From Kutzneria kofuensis (lineage in GTDB: Bacteria; Actinomycetota; Actinomycetes; Mycobacteriales; Pseudonocardiaceae): DNA of 64,000 nucleotides. How positions within the stretch are numbered: the first letter of the stretch is position 1; every line of letters begins with the position of its first letter. The stretch spans positions 1,924,038 to 1,988,037 of the forward strand of contig NZ_JACHIR010000001.1 of assembly GCF_014203355.1 (NCBI RefSeq), in the 5' to 3' direction. The notes below the pieces were generated by a model, which had not been told where the DNA came from, did not search any database, and worked only from the letters and a program-made list of their open reading frames with translations. The translations under genes and the position numbers were made by a program. Below, piece after piece: positions 38,001 through 44,382 of this stretch.

Positions 38001-38867
38001 GATGCGGTTCCCGGCCCTGTCGGTGACCGCCACCAACACACCTGCATCCGTGAAGTGCAGACTCTGCCCTGACTCCGGCTGCGTGATCACGTATCCCCCA
38101 CCGGTGCGGTGCAACGGCCAGCGGGGTCCTTCCAAGGCCCACGTGGCCGAACCGTCCGCGGGTGGCGAGGGATAGACGAGTAGAACCCCGTCCGCGGCAA
38201 TGAACACCGCTCCCTGTTCGTCGATCTCCAGACGTTGATCCAGCGTGGACGCCCAGGTCGAGCCGAAGCAGCGGCCGACACGGTAGGACGACAGATGGGT
38301 GCGCGACAACACCAGCGGCAGGATCCCGGGTAGCTCCAGGTCGGTTTGCGTCAGCAGCACCTCGCCGGTCGCGAGGTCGACCGGGTCTTTGGTCTTGGTC
38401 CGCCCACTGTCCTGGACGGCGTGGGCACGAGGGTTGTCGCCGACATGAGCCCGCGCGGTGCGCCCGCCACGCCGACCTCCACCCGCGCCGACCCGGGTCG
38501 ACTGTCGTGCCCCGCCGCCATGCGGGTCGATGTCGCCCTTGGCACCGGGATGCAGCAGCTTCTTCAGCAGTCCGGCGCCGTTGTGGTCGGCTTCCTCATA
38601 GAGGTTCGCGGTGGTGTGTAGGCGCTTGCCGGCGCCCTCAACGACCCGGCCGCCCTCGCTGAACACCTTGCCGGTGATCTGCACGCCCCTGCCGAACAGC
38701 TTGGCCACGACCGCCCCGATGCCGGAACGGTCGCCGCTGGCGTGCGAGACCAGGCTCTGGCCGGCGGTCTCCAGCTTCTGCCCGCCCTCGGCGAGTTTGC
38801 CGCCGAACTCGCTGAGCGTCCCACCCGAGCTGCGCAGGTGGTCGGGATGAACACTGACCTTGCTCAT
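35043..38867 (-). CDS. RHS/YD-repeat polymorphic toxin with C-terminal HExxH metallopeptidase-like domain
   Basis: A 1274-residue protein. Residues 1-100 (SVHPDHLRSSGGTLSEFGGK and following) are helical and WXG100-like, a type VII secretion signal region. A basic Gly-rich linker and a DUF6531-type entry (KDPVDLATGEVLLTQTDLEL) follow, then about thirty YD repeats. The RHS core ends with RYYNPDDGTYATSDPLGLDG and DPLGLA near 1158. The last 116 residues are the variable toxin: VATVFHEAYHIES contains HEAYH (1236-1240), with candidate third ligands E1253 or E1257 downstream (GGTEDAAEAYGQ). That is the arrangement of a zincin peptidase. The RHS shell should encapsulate the toxin until delivery. Start ATG with GGGGAG upstream. 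The immunity candidate overlaps the 3' end. Confidence 0.88.
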   Translation of the reverse strand: MSKVSVHPDHLRSSGGTLSEFGGKLAEGGQKLETAGQSLVSHASGDRSGIGAVVAKLFGRGVQITGKVFSEGGRVVEGAGKRLHTTANLYEEADHNGAGLLKKLLHPGAKGDIDPHGGGARQSTRVGAGGGRRGGRTARAHVGDNPRAHAVQDSGRTKTKDPVDLATGEVLLTQTDLELPGILPLVLSRTHLSSYRVGRCFGSTWASTLDQRLEIDEQGAVFIAADGVLLVYPSPPADGSATWALEGPRWPLHRTGGGYVITQPESGQSLHFTDAGVLVAVTDRAGNRIDISHDTNGAPAQITHSGGYRLTVDTLDGVITAFHMADATIARFGYDDQHHLVEVVNASGLPLRFAYDTDGRLTEWVDRNGMSYRYHYDNAGRCTATEGAGGQLNAHLEFDRENLITTATDSLGHVTRYHLNDAQQVVMTADPLGGQTISEWDRYDRLLSRTDPLGHTTRYEYSDAGDLVRVTRPDGTQTVAEYNDMHLPLTFVDADGAVWRREYDTVGNLVAVTDPAGAVTHYGYDDQHRLVSMTDPLGATTHIECNSAGLPVSVTDPIGATIRYEHNDFGQVTAIIDPAGAIIRLDWSTDGNLLTRTHPDGATERWDYDGEGNEIAYTDALGQVTRTEYAGFDLPVAETDPTGARIEFSYDTELRLISLTNPAGLVWRYEYDPAGNLVTETDFNGRTLTYRHDAAGRLIARINALGQITVYTHDPLGRVLQRQAVDGIASFSYDSAGRLVRATTPDSDLVLARDSCGRVTSETCNGLSVTTSFDSLGRRVRRVTPSGAVSDWSYDAAGQPLALGWHGHELEFGYDRAGREVSRRFGTVSLIQTWDASSRLHTQALTVPDLTRRQQRLLQRRAYTYRSDGAITNVVDQLAGVRSFTLDPLGRATAVTTPDHTEQYGYDLSGNIADPTRSHTGTLTRIAGASRAEYDAQGRVTARHTRTLSGQVHTWRYMWNSEDRLIAATTPDGTEWRYLYDAIGRRVAKRRLASDGSIAEQTVFAWDGLTLAEQSHSSGHITTWDYQPGTFTPVTQSDRVGPRDAPQEWIDQRFYAIVTDTIGTPTELVDANGDLAWRQVTTLWGAPLSAIGQRGYCPLRFPGQYYDPETGLHYNHFRYYNPDDGTYATSDPLGLDGGPNPHGYVPNPTGWLDPLGLAPCRVKQLKRDLGRAGMSVRKYDLVHVPEILDEYGRPIYGRSRADGAGNPVLGPRGRPLIEITDLGLASRNEAVATVFHEAYHIESFKRHGHGGTEDAAEAYGQKMLAKFLRRTRGR

Positions 38868-38904
38868 GAAGACTCCCCGTCACCGCGCTTGTCGCGCCAA
38901 CGTC

Positions 38905-39297
38905 CTACGCCATCGGGTCAGGTTCGTCGCGGGCGGCGATCCGATAGTTCGCTGTCGTGGCGGCGTACCGATCCCATGCCTCACGGTGCAGCGCATATGC
39001 CTCGGCGTCACCGCGAACCGCCGACAACAGCGCCTCACCCATGAACGCGGTGGCCGTCGCCTGGTCCAGCAACGCCTGCCGAGACGCTTCATCAGGCTGC
39101 AGGCTCAGCTGGGACAACAGGGTGTCGTTGGCCTGGTTGAGGATGTCGACCGCGCAACGAGTTCGGGCCTGGAGCTGCGCCCATACCTTCTGCCGGTCGC
39201 GGAGGTAGGTGATCCATTCGCGGCGTTGGGCGGGCGGCAGCGCATCCAGTTCAGCCCGCGCGTCCTCGGGCAGGTCCAGGTCGTCAGGCTCGCTCAT
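38905..39297 (-). CDS. Small helical protein upstream of the RHS toxin (possible secretion adaptor)
   Basis: A 130-residue acidic, largely helical protein (LDLPEDARAELDALPPAQRR). The ATG at 39297 is chosen because GGAGGTG lies just upstream; a longer in-frame start at 39336 overlaps the preceding gene. It sits between the PPE-like gene and the RHS gene with short gaps on both sides, so it is co-transcribed. It has no signal peptide or membrane segment. An adaptor or chaperone for ESX export is inference from position. Confidence 0.6.
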   Translation of the reverse strand: MSEPDDLDLPEDARAELDALPPAQRREWITYLRDRQKVWAQLQARTRCAVDILNQANDTLLSQLSLQPDEASRQALLDQATATAFMGEALLSAVRGDAEAYALHREAWDRYAATTANYRIAARDEPDPMA

Positions 39298-39332
39298 CGT
39301 TGCACCTCCACCATGGCTACACCGTTTTCCGG

Positions 39333-40562
39333 TCAAGGCTGGTAGCCCGGGTCGCCGATCACCGGCGGCACGGTCTTCTCCCCTGTGCCCCAGTGCTCGT
39401 CGGTGGGCTCCATGAACTTGTTCAGGTGTTCCTGGTCCTCTTCGCCCTTGTTCTTGCCGCGACCGGCAGCGCCCGGCATGCCCTGGCCACTGTTGACGCC
39501 CGGTTTCCCGGCCGCACCGGTCGCCGAGCGAGCGCCCGGCCCGCCTTCCTCCAGCGCACCGGCACCCGCACTGCCGCCGCGCCCGAGCGCGTTGCCGCCG
39601 CTCCCCGTACTGGCACCGGTGCGTCCGCCGAACCCGGACGACGCGCCACCGCGACCACCGCCGCCGACGCCATCCCCGCCACTGCTGCCGGGCGGGCCGG
39701 GGAACGGGATCGGCTCCGGCGGCGCACCGACCGGCGGCTGTCCCGGGGGCGGTCCTGGAAAGGGCGGCAAGTGGGGCGGATTGACCGTCACCGGCGGGTA
39801 GTGCTGAATCTCCGTCGGTGGTTGCACGTCAATCGGAGGCCCACCGACCGGCGGCTGCTGTCCACCAGGCGGACCGGACGGCGGGTGGACGGCCGAGCCC
39901 GGCGGCGTGCCGACGTGCCGCGAGTAGGGGCCGCTGTAGGGCCCCGACTGGTAGTCGCCGCCCTGGTAGGGCACCGGCGTGCCAGTCTGCTGCGGTGGGG
40001 CGGCGTCGATGCCGTTGCTCTGCGGCACCGTCGGGTACGACGACATCGCCGTGCTGGCGGTGGACGTGTTGTTGCGATAGTCCGAGTAGACAGCCGCGGC
40101 CTGGTCCGAAGCCTGCAGGGCCTGCTGTTCCTGGGCCTCGGCGTCGGTCTGCCCACCGGTCAGGTGCGCCCATCCCCGGGAAAGCCAACTGTCGGTCGCG
40201 GTGACCTCCACCGGGGGCGGCATCTTGTGCTTCACGTCGGCGAAGTGGTCGGCCTGGCTCTGGGTAGACTGACCGACCGAGTGGGAGACGTCCTTGGCGT
40301 CGAGTACGAACCGCGCCATCGGCGCCACATCGCCCTGCATGGCGTCGGCGGCGGCGCCCTCCCACACGGCACTGGCCTTCGTCAGCCCGGACGTGATCAG
40401 CTGGTGGGCTTCATCGAACTGGCTCCCGATCCGCGACTGCCAGGCTGACACCGCGTCGGACAGACCGCTCGGGCCGTTCCCGTTCTGCAACTGCGCATAG
40501 ATCGTCTTGTGGTCGAACGCCGCGTGCGCATCACCCGGGACTTCCCGATCAAACGGCCACAT
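39333..40562 (-). CDS. PPE/WXG-like ESX protein with Pro/Gly-rich tail
   Basis: A 409-residue protein. Residues 1-180 are helical with W67-E-G69 in ASAVWEGAAADAMQG, the W-x-G turn of ESX substrates, and a pattern close to actinobacterial PPE-like proteins. Residues ~190-400 are Pro, Gly and Ala rich and probably disordered. The EspG gene in the same strand run supports ESX recognition, since EspG binds PPE-type substrates. It may be a secretion partner of the RHS toxin encoded downstream. Confidence 0.7.
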   Translation of the reverse strand: MWPFDREVPGDAHAAFDHKTIYAQLQNGNGPSGLSDAVSAWQSRIGSQFDEAHQLITSGLTKASAVWEGAAADAMQGDVAPMARFVLDAKDVSHSVGQSTQSQADHFADVKHKMPPPVEVTATDSWLSRGWAHLTGGQTDAEAQEQQALQASDQAAAVYSDYRNNTSTASTAMSSYPTVPQSNGIDAAPPQQTGTPVPYQGGDYQSGPYSGPYSRHVGTPPGSAVHPPSGPPGGQQPPVGGPPIDVQPPTEIQHYPPVTVNPPHLPPFPGPPPGQPPVGAPPEPIPFPGPPGSSGGDGVGGGGRGGASSGFGGRTGASTGSGGNALGRGGSAGAGALEEGGPGARSATGAAGKPGVNSGQGMPGAAGRGKNKGEEDQEHLNKFMEPTDEHWGTGEKTVPPVIGDPGYQP

Positions 40563-40586
40563 CCCCGTCCCCTCTCCCTGAAGTCC

Positions 40587-41177
40587 CTACTGTCCAGCTG
40601 GGATGTTTTTCAGCGCGGCACCGGCAACCTTCGGTGGAAAAGCACACGGGTTGCCGTAGTCCGGGTTGTCCTTCCCGGTGACCACCACCGTAAGCGACAG
40701 TTCCTGGGTGTCGGAAACACCCACGAACATGCCGCACGACAGCTTCTGTTTATCGACCAGCACCGCCGGGTAGCCGTCAACCGTGGTTGGTTGGAAGAAG
40801 CTGTAGTTGTCCTTGCTCAGATATGCCTGCTCGATCCCCTTGGTGAGGGTGGTTTGCGGGGAAAGGCCAACCGTCACGTTGTCGTTCTCCCACATGCAGG
40901 TCGCTTCACCCCATACCGACTTGTCTCGGGTCGGCTGGGATCGAGGTGTGGCGCCGAGCATCTGAAGCTGTTGGGCAGTCAGGAGTTGGCAGGGATCGAT
41001 GCCCTTGAGGTTCTTCGGGCTGGCCACCTTCGGTGCGCCGCTGGTCGACGATGTGGCCGAGCTGGTCGTGGGGGCCGGCGACGGCGAGCCGGGATCCTGC
41101 TGAGAGCACGCTGCTGCCAAGCTTACGGCCAGCCCGGCGGCAACAAACAAGCCAGCCCTGCCCAGGACAAATTTCAC
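40587..41177 (-). CDS. DUF3558 lipoprotein
   Basis: A 196-residue protein with a signal peptide and lipobox (AVSLAAACSQQ), a Ser/Thr/Pro linker, and a globular domain with KGIDPCQLLTAQQLQMLG, CMWENDN and NPCAF. This is the DUF3558 family of actinobacterial lipoproteins often found next to ESX genes. It should be anchored on the outer face of the membrane. The function of the family is not established. Confidence 0.8.
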   Translation of the reverse strand: MKFVLGRAGLFVAAGLAVSLAAACSQQDPGSPSPAPTTSSATSSTSGAPKVASPKNLKGIDPCQLLTAQQLQMLGATPRSQPTRDKSVWGEATCMWENDNVTVGLSPQTTLTKGIEQAYLSKDNYSFFQPTTVDGYPAVLVDKQKLSCGMFVGVSDTQELSLTVVVTGKDNPDYGNPCAFPPKVAGAALKNIPAGQ

Positions 41178-41197
41178 AATAGTTCCCAGTCTCGTCG

Positions 41198-41608
41198 CTA
41201 CAGCTTGAACTTGATTTCGGCGCTGGTGTCCGCAATGTTGTAGATCTGCATCGTCTGCTCTGTCTGATGAATGAGCTCATCGCAACGGGCGATGCAATCG
41301 TTGAGCGTCTTCCCGAGACACCCCTCATCGTCGCCAGCCATTCGACGGATGTTGTCGACAGCCTTCTTGCTGACCGAGTCCTCTGCCGGATAGCCAATAT
41401 GCTGGAGACCCTGGGCGTCCATCAGCATCTTGGTGAACTTTTCTTTCGTCTGTACCCAGACCGCCTTGACAGTGGGCAGCTGGTCCGGGGCGACCTTGAG
41501 CTTGCCCTGCGTGAAGCCGCCCTTGCCGTCGTTGACCCAGGTAGTCAGCGTGGCCATCTCGGCGCCGACCGCCGCGGCCCCATTAACTCTCTGGAAGTTC
41601 TCAGGCAT
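41198..41608 (-). CDS. Small helical ESX-associated protein
   Basis: About 136 residues, predicted helical, with no signal peptide or membrane segment (MPENFQRVNGAAAVGAEMAT, DNIRRMAGDDEGCLGKTLND). The ATG at 41608 is preferred because GGGGAGG lies about nine bases upstream; the ATG at 41617 is too close to it. Size and position between a DUF3558 lipoprotein and EspG suggest an ESX substrate or ESX-associated protein, but no W-x-G motif is seen. Confidence 0.55.
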   Translation of the reverse strand: MPENFQRVNGAAAVGAEMATLTTWVNDGKGGFTQGKLKVAPDQLPTVKAVWVQTKEKFTKMLMDAQGLQHIGYPAEDSVSKKAVDNIRRMAGDDEGCLGKTLNDCIARCDELIHQTEQTMQIYNIADTSAEIKFKL

Positions 41609-41713
41609 CCCCAACATCCTCCCCAGGACCGTCGACTCGACACTGCCTCACCCAACCGATCATCGTGCCACGCGCTGCACACGCCCCGGCACGATTCGCA
41701 CCCGATGGGACGG

Positions 41714-42496
41714 TCACAGCCGTCGCCGGGTTCCCGCCAGCAGCTCATCCGCGACCCGCACCAACAGGCCGAAGTCGGCTGGCGAGGCCACGGTGTACGC
41801 GGCCCGCGGGTACAGCGCGGACCGACCCCGATAGGTATCAATCACCTGCACCACCGTGGGCGCCCGGTGCCGACGGCCCCACGAGTCGCGAACCGACACG
41901 CCGATCTTGCCGAACCCCGTACGGTCACCACCCAACAGCGCGACCAGGTTCCGCGCGTCGTCCGAGCGCACACCCCGAGCCTGCAGCGCGGCGGTGAACG
42001 CCGCATCCGAATCGTCACCGCGCTCGGCGACATCCTTCACGGCGGCGTCCAACTCGACGGTCGGCAGGCTCACCACGGCACCCGCCGCCGGCGGCAGGTC
42101 CGGGAGCACGCCGATGAGCGCGGCGGTGACCTGGTAATCGGGCACGGTCTGCACCCGGACCGTGTCGTCATCGAGGACCGCGCGCACCGCATAGCCGCCG
42201 CGGGCGGCGACGCTGGCCCGGATCTCCCGCCCCACACCTGGCGCGAAACGAATATCCATCTCGAACGGGGCGTGGGCGAACAGGGCGAGCGCGCCATAGA
42301 GGTCATCGTCCAGGCCGCCGCGGCGGTCGACCATCCCGCGGGCGCGGAGCCGGTCTTCGGCCTCGTCCAGGGCCCGTTGCGGATCAGCGGGCACCGTCGC
42401 GTGGTTGCGCCAGGTGAAGATCACCGGCAACGCCGGTAGTCGCGACCGCTGCCAGGCGACCCCCAACTCGGCATAGTCCAGCTCGACAACCGCCAC
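41714..42496 (-). CDS. espG: EspG-family ESX chaperone
   Basis: A 260-residue protein with the EspG pattern: an N-terminal VVELDYAELGVAWQRSRLPA, a central repeated alpha/beta region (ARGGYAVRAVLDDDTVRVQT) and a C-terminal FGKIGVSVRD...RRHRAPTVVQVIDT segment. EspG proteins bind PPE-type substrates in the cytosol and hand them to the type VII machinery. No EccA-E or MycP gene is in the window, so the secretion core must be elsewhere. GTG start. Confidence 0.82.
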   Translation of the reverse strand: MAVVELDYAELGVAWQRSRLPALPVIFTWRNHATVPADPQRALDEAEDRLRARGMVDRRGGLDDDLYGALALFAHAPFEMDIRFAPGVGREIRASVAARGGYAVRAVLDDDTVRVQTVPDYQVTAALIGVLPDLPPAAGAVVSLPTVELDAAVKDVAERGDDSDAAFTAALQARGVRSDDARNLVALLGGDRTGFGKIGVSVRDSWGRRHRAPTVVQVIDTYRGRSALYPRAAYTVASPADFGLLVRVADELLAGTRRRL

Positions 42497-42583
42497 GAGA
42501 CCCCCGTCTCTCCTCCAGCACGTAGCCCGCCGAGAGTAGCGGACCGGTGACGCACAGGAGGCAGATCGGGCGGACGACGGTAA

Positions 42584-43015
42584 TCAATCGTGTGGCTGAA
42601 CCCGAGCGAGCAGCGTCCGCGCCGCGTCGAGCTGGCGAACAAGCTCCGACGTCTGCTCGGTGTCGAACATGACTTGGACGGTTCCCTGCTCGGGCAGCGT
42701 GAGCGACAACTCGCGCGGTCCAGGCTGTGTCCGGCCCGACGCCGACGTGCGAGGACTGACATCGGCCGGCCGAGCATTGAGCAGCACCCGCCCATACACC
42801 GTGTGCGTGCTGGATACGTAAGAAATCTCACCCTCCCGCAACGCGGTCAGCAGCTGCGCGAGGTCCGTTTCGATCAGGTTGATCGTGAACTCTGCGTGCC
42901 CGTCCAGTGCGATGATCACCTTGGTCCGCGCGGCGGGCACGACGATGGTGGTGACCGACGGTGCCCCAGTGCCCGTGCTGCCGGGCACGCGCCGCGCAAA
43001 CGTGGGCTCAGTCAT
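42584..43015 (-). CDS. Conserved hypothetical protein coupled to the downstream unknown-family gene
   Basis: A 143-residue protein from the ATG at 43015 (MTEPTFARRVPGSTGTGAPS). The reading frame is open far upstream, but only this C-terminal portion is protein-like; the upstream part is Pro/Arg/Ser-rich shadow of the next gene. It includes KVIIALDGHAEFTINLIETD and ends with LVRQLDAARTLLARVQ. Its start overlaps the stop of the preceding gene by eight bases, implying coupling. No family is recognised. Confidence 0.55.
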   Translation of the reverse strand: MTEPTFARRVPGSTGTGAPSVTTIVVPAARTKVIIALDGHAEFTINLIETDLAQLLTALREGEISYVSSTHTVYGRVLLNARPADVSPRTSASGRTQPGPRELSLTLPEQGTVQVMFDTEQTSELVRQLDAARTLLARVQPHD

Positions 43016-44120
43016 CGGTATCCCTTCCCGCGCCGGTCGTCTGGGACGGGCCGGGCACGCCGCTTGATGGGGCGGGCGAACCGGACTGGTCCGCTGGGTT
43101 GGTGGCGTTTGTTGGGTGGGTGGGGTTCGGTGCGTTGAGTACCTCGTGGAACGCCGTCCAGGCCGCGCTCGTGCTCGGGTGCGCAGGGGGCACCGCGTGC
43201 TGGCGCAGCGAGACGACTCCGCCCAGACCGGCACAGATGAGGATGATCGTGCCGTCCGGGCTGGTGCTGGCGCTGAACCGGTCGCAGGGCAGGCCGGCGA
43301 TCGGGTGGGCCAGCATCGCCGCGACGTAGGCCGGCGCGTGGCCGCCGGCCCAGTCGATCCGCAAACACGTCGCACCGACCGGCTCGATCCCGACCCAGTC
43401 GGCGCGGCGGAACAGCCCGAACCGTCGCAGCACCGCACTCGCCAGCGCGACCGGCACCGGCGTCCGGCCCAGCGTGATCGCATGCTGTTCACGCTCGGAC
43501 AACGGGCGTGGTTCCTCGTGGGGCTGCACCGAATGTCCGGTGATGGCGGTGACGAACGCCAACGCTGCCGCGCACTGCCGGTAGGAGGTGTTCGACACCG
43601 ACACGGCGACCTCCGGGCCCGCGTCGGCCAGATACAGCTCGACGTGCCGGCGCAGCAGCCGCAACCGCACCCTCGCCACCCCTGCCAGCGGCCCGCCGGC
43701 CTCGCGGGGCAGGAGTTCAACGAGCATCGCGGCCAACGCCTGCGGCGATAGGGACAGCGCGAGCTGATCGAGGGCGGGCCGCACCATGGCGCACCCTGCC
43801 CGCTGCCCGGTGCCGGAGTCGGGGCAGTGGTAGGCGTGGACGCGGCCCAGCGCCAGCAGCACGGCGGTTTCCACCTCGCGCTGATACTCGGCGGTGGCGT
43901 CGGGCAGCACGGCGGCGCGGATCTCCGGGTGGGCGACGGGACCGGAAGCGCCGAGCAGACGCGACCCGAAGTCGCTGTCGAGGATGTGCAGGACCTCCTC
44001 GCGTCGCGGGAGGGTTGCCTCCACCGCGGCGCGGGCGGCGGGCAGCAGCGCGGAGTCGGACTCCCCGGTGTAGGCGCGGCGGAGCTGGGCGATGCGTGTG
44101 TGCAGGCTGGGGCGAGGCAC
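43008..44120 (-). CDS. Unknown-family protein, paralogue of the protein at 54.3-55.4 kb
   Basis: About 370 residues from a GTG at 44120, with GGGAG about ten bases upstream. The N-terminus (LHTRIAQLRRAYTGESDSAL) aligns with the 54-kb paralogue (VRRAANLRRSYTGETDSTLL), and so do LRIDWAGG against IRVDWAGG near the C-terminus and LNAPNPTH against MEAPNPTH. The two are clearly homologous along their whole length. They lie on each side of the lanthipeptide genes. No catalytic motif or known domain is recognised; the tail after ~330 is low complexity (Thr/Asn/Pro). From 44121 to 44382 no gene is seen. Confidence 0.65.
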   Translation of the reverse strand: MPRPSLHTRIAQLRRAYTGESDSALLPAARAAVEATLPRREEVLHILDSDFGSRLLGASGPVAHPEIRAAVLPDATAEYQREVETAVLLALGRVHAYHCPDSGTGQRAGCAMVRPALDQLALSLSPQALAAMLVELLPREAGGPLAGVARVRLRLLRRHVELYLADAGPEVAVSVSNTSYRQCAAALAFVTAITGHSVQPHEEPRPLSEREQHAITLGRTPVPVALASAVLRRFGLFRRADWVGIEPVGATCLRIDWAGGHAPAYVAAMLAHPIAGLPCDRFSASTSPDGTIILICAGLGGVVSLRQHAVPPAHPSTSAAWTAFHEVLNAPNPTHPTNATNPADQSGSPAPSSGVPGPSQTTGAGRDTDD

Positions 44121-44382
44121 GAGGAAAGAACTCCCGGTGGTGTCACGGTGTCGGATTGGTGGCACGAGTGCGGCCGTGGTCAGGAGCTGGGGGGACGACG
44201 CCGAGCAGGGCCTCGGCCAGGGACGACCCTGCGGAGGATTGGGGGTGCTGGTTTCGTGAGGCGCGCCGTCGGCGCTGTCGCCGAGGCGGAGTTCGACGTG
44301 CCGGCGGTTACAGCGGACCCGTGGCCCGGGCAGCTTCAGCTCAGCGCTCATTGGCGGCACAACAAGTCCTCGATCCGATTCG

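Noticed and set aside
42584-44146. One 520-residue minus-strand protein
   Set aside because: Only the last ~143 residues (from the ATG at 43015) look protein-like. The rest is a Pro/Arg/Ser shadow of the overlapping gene at 43008-44120.
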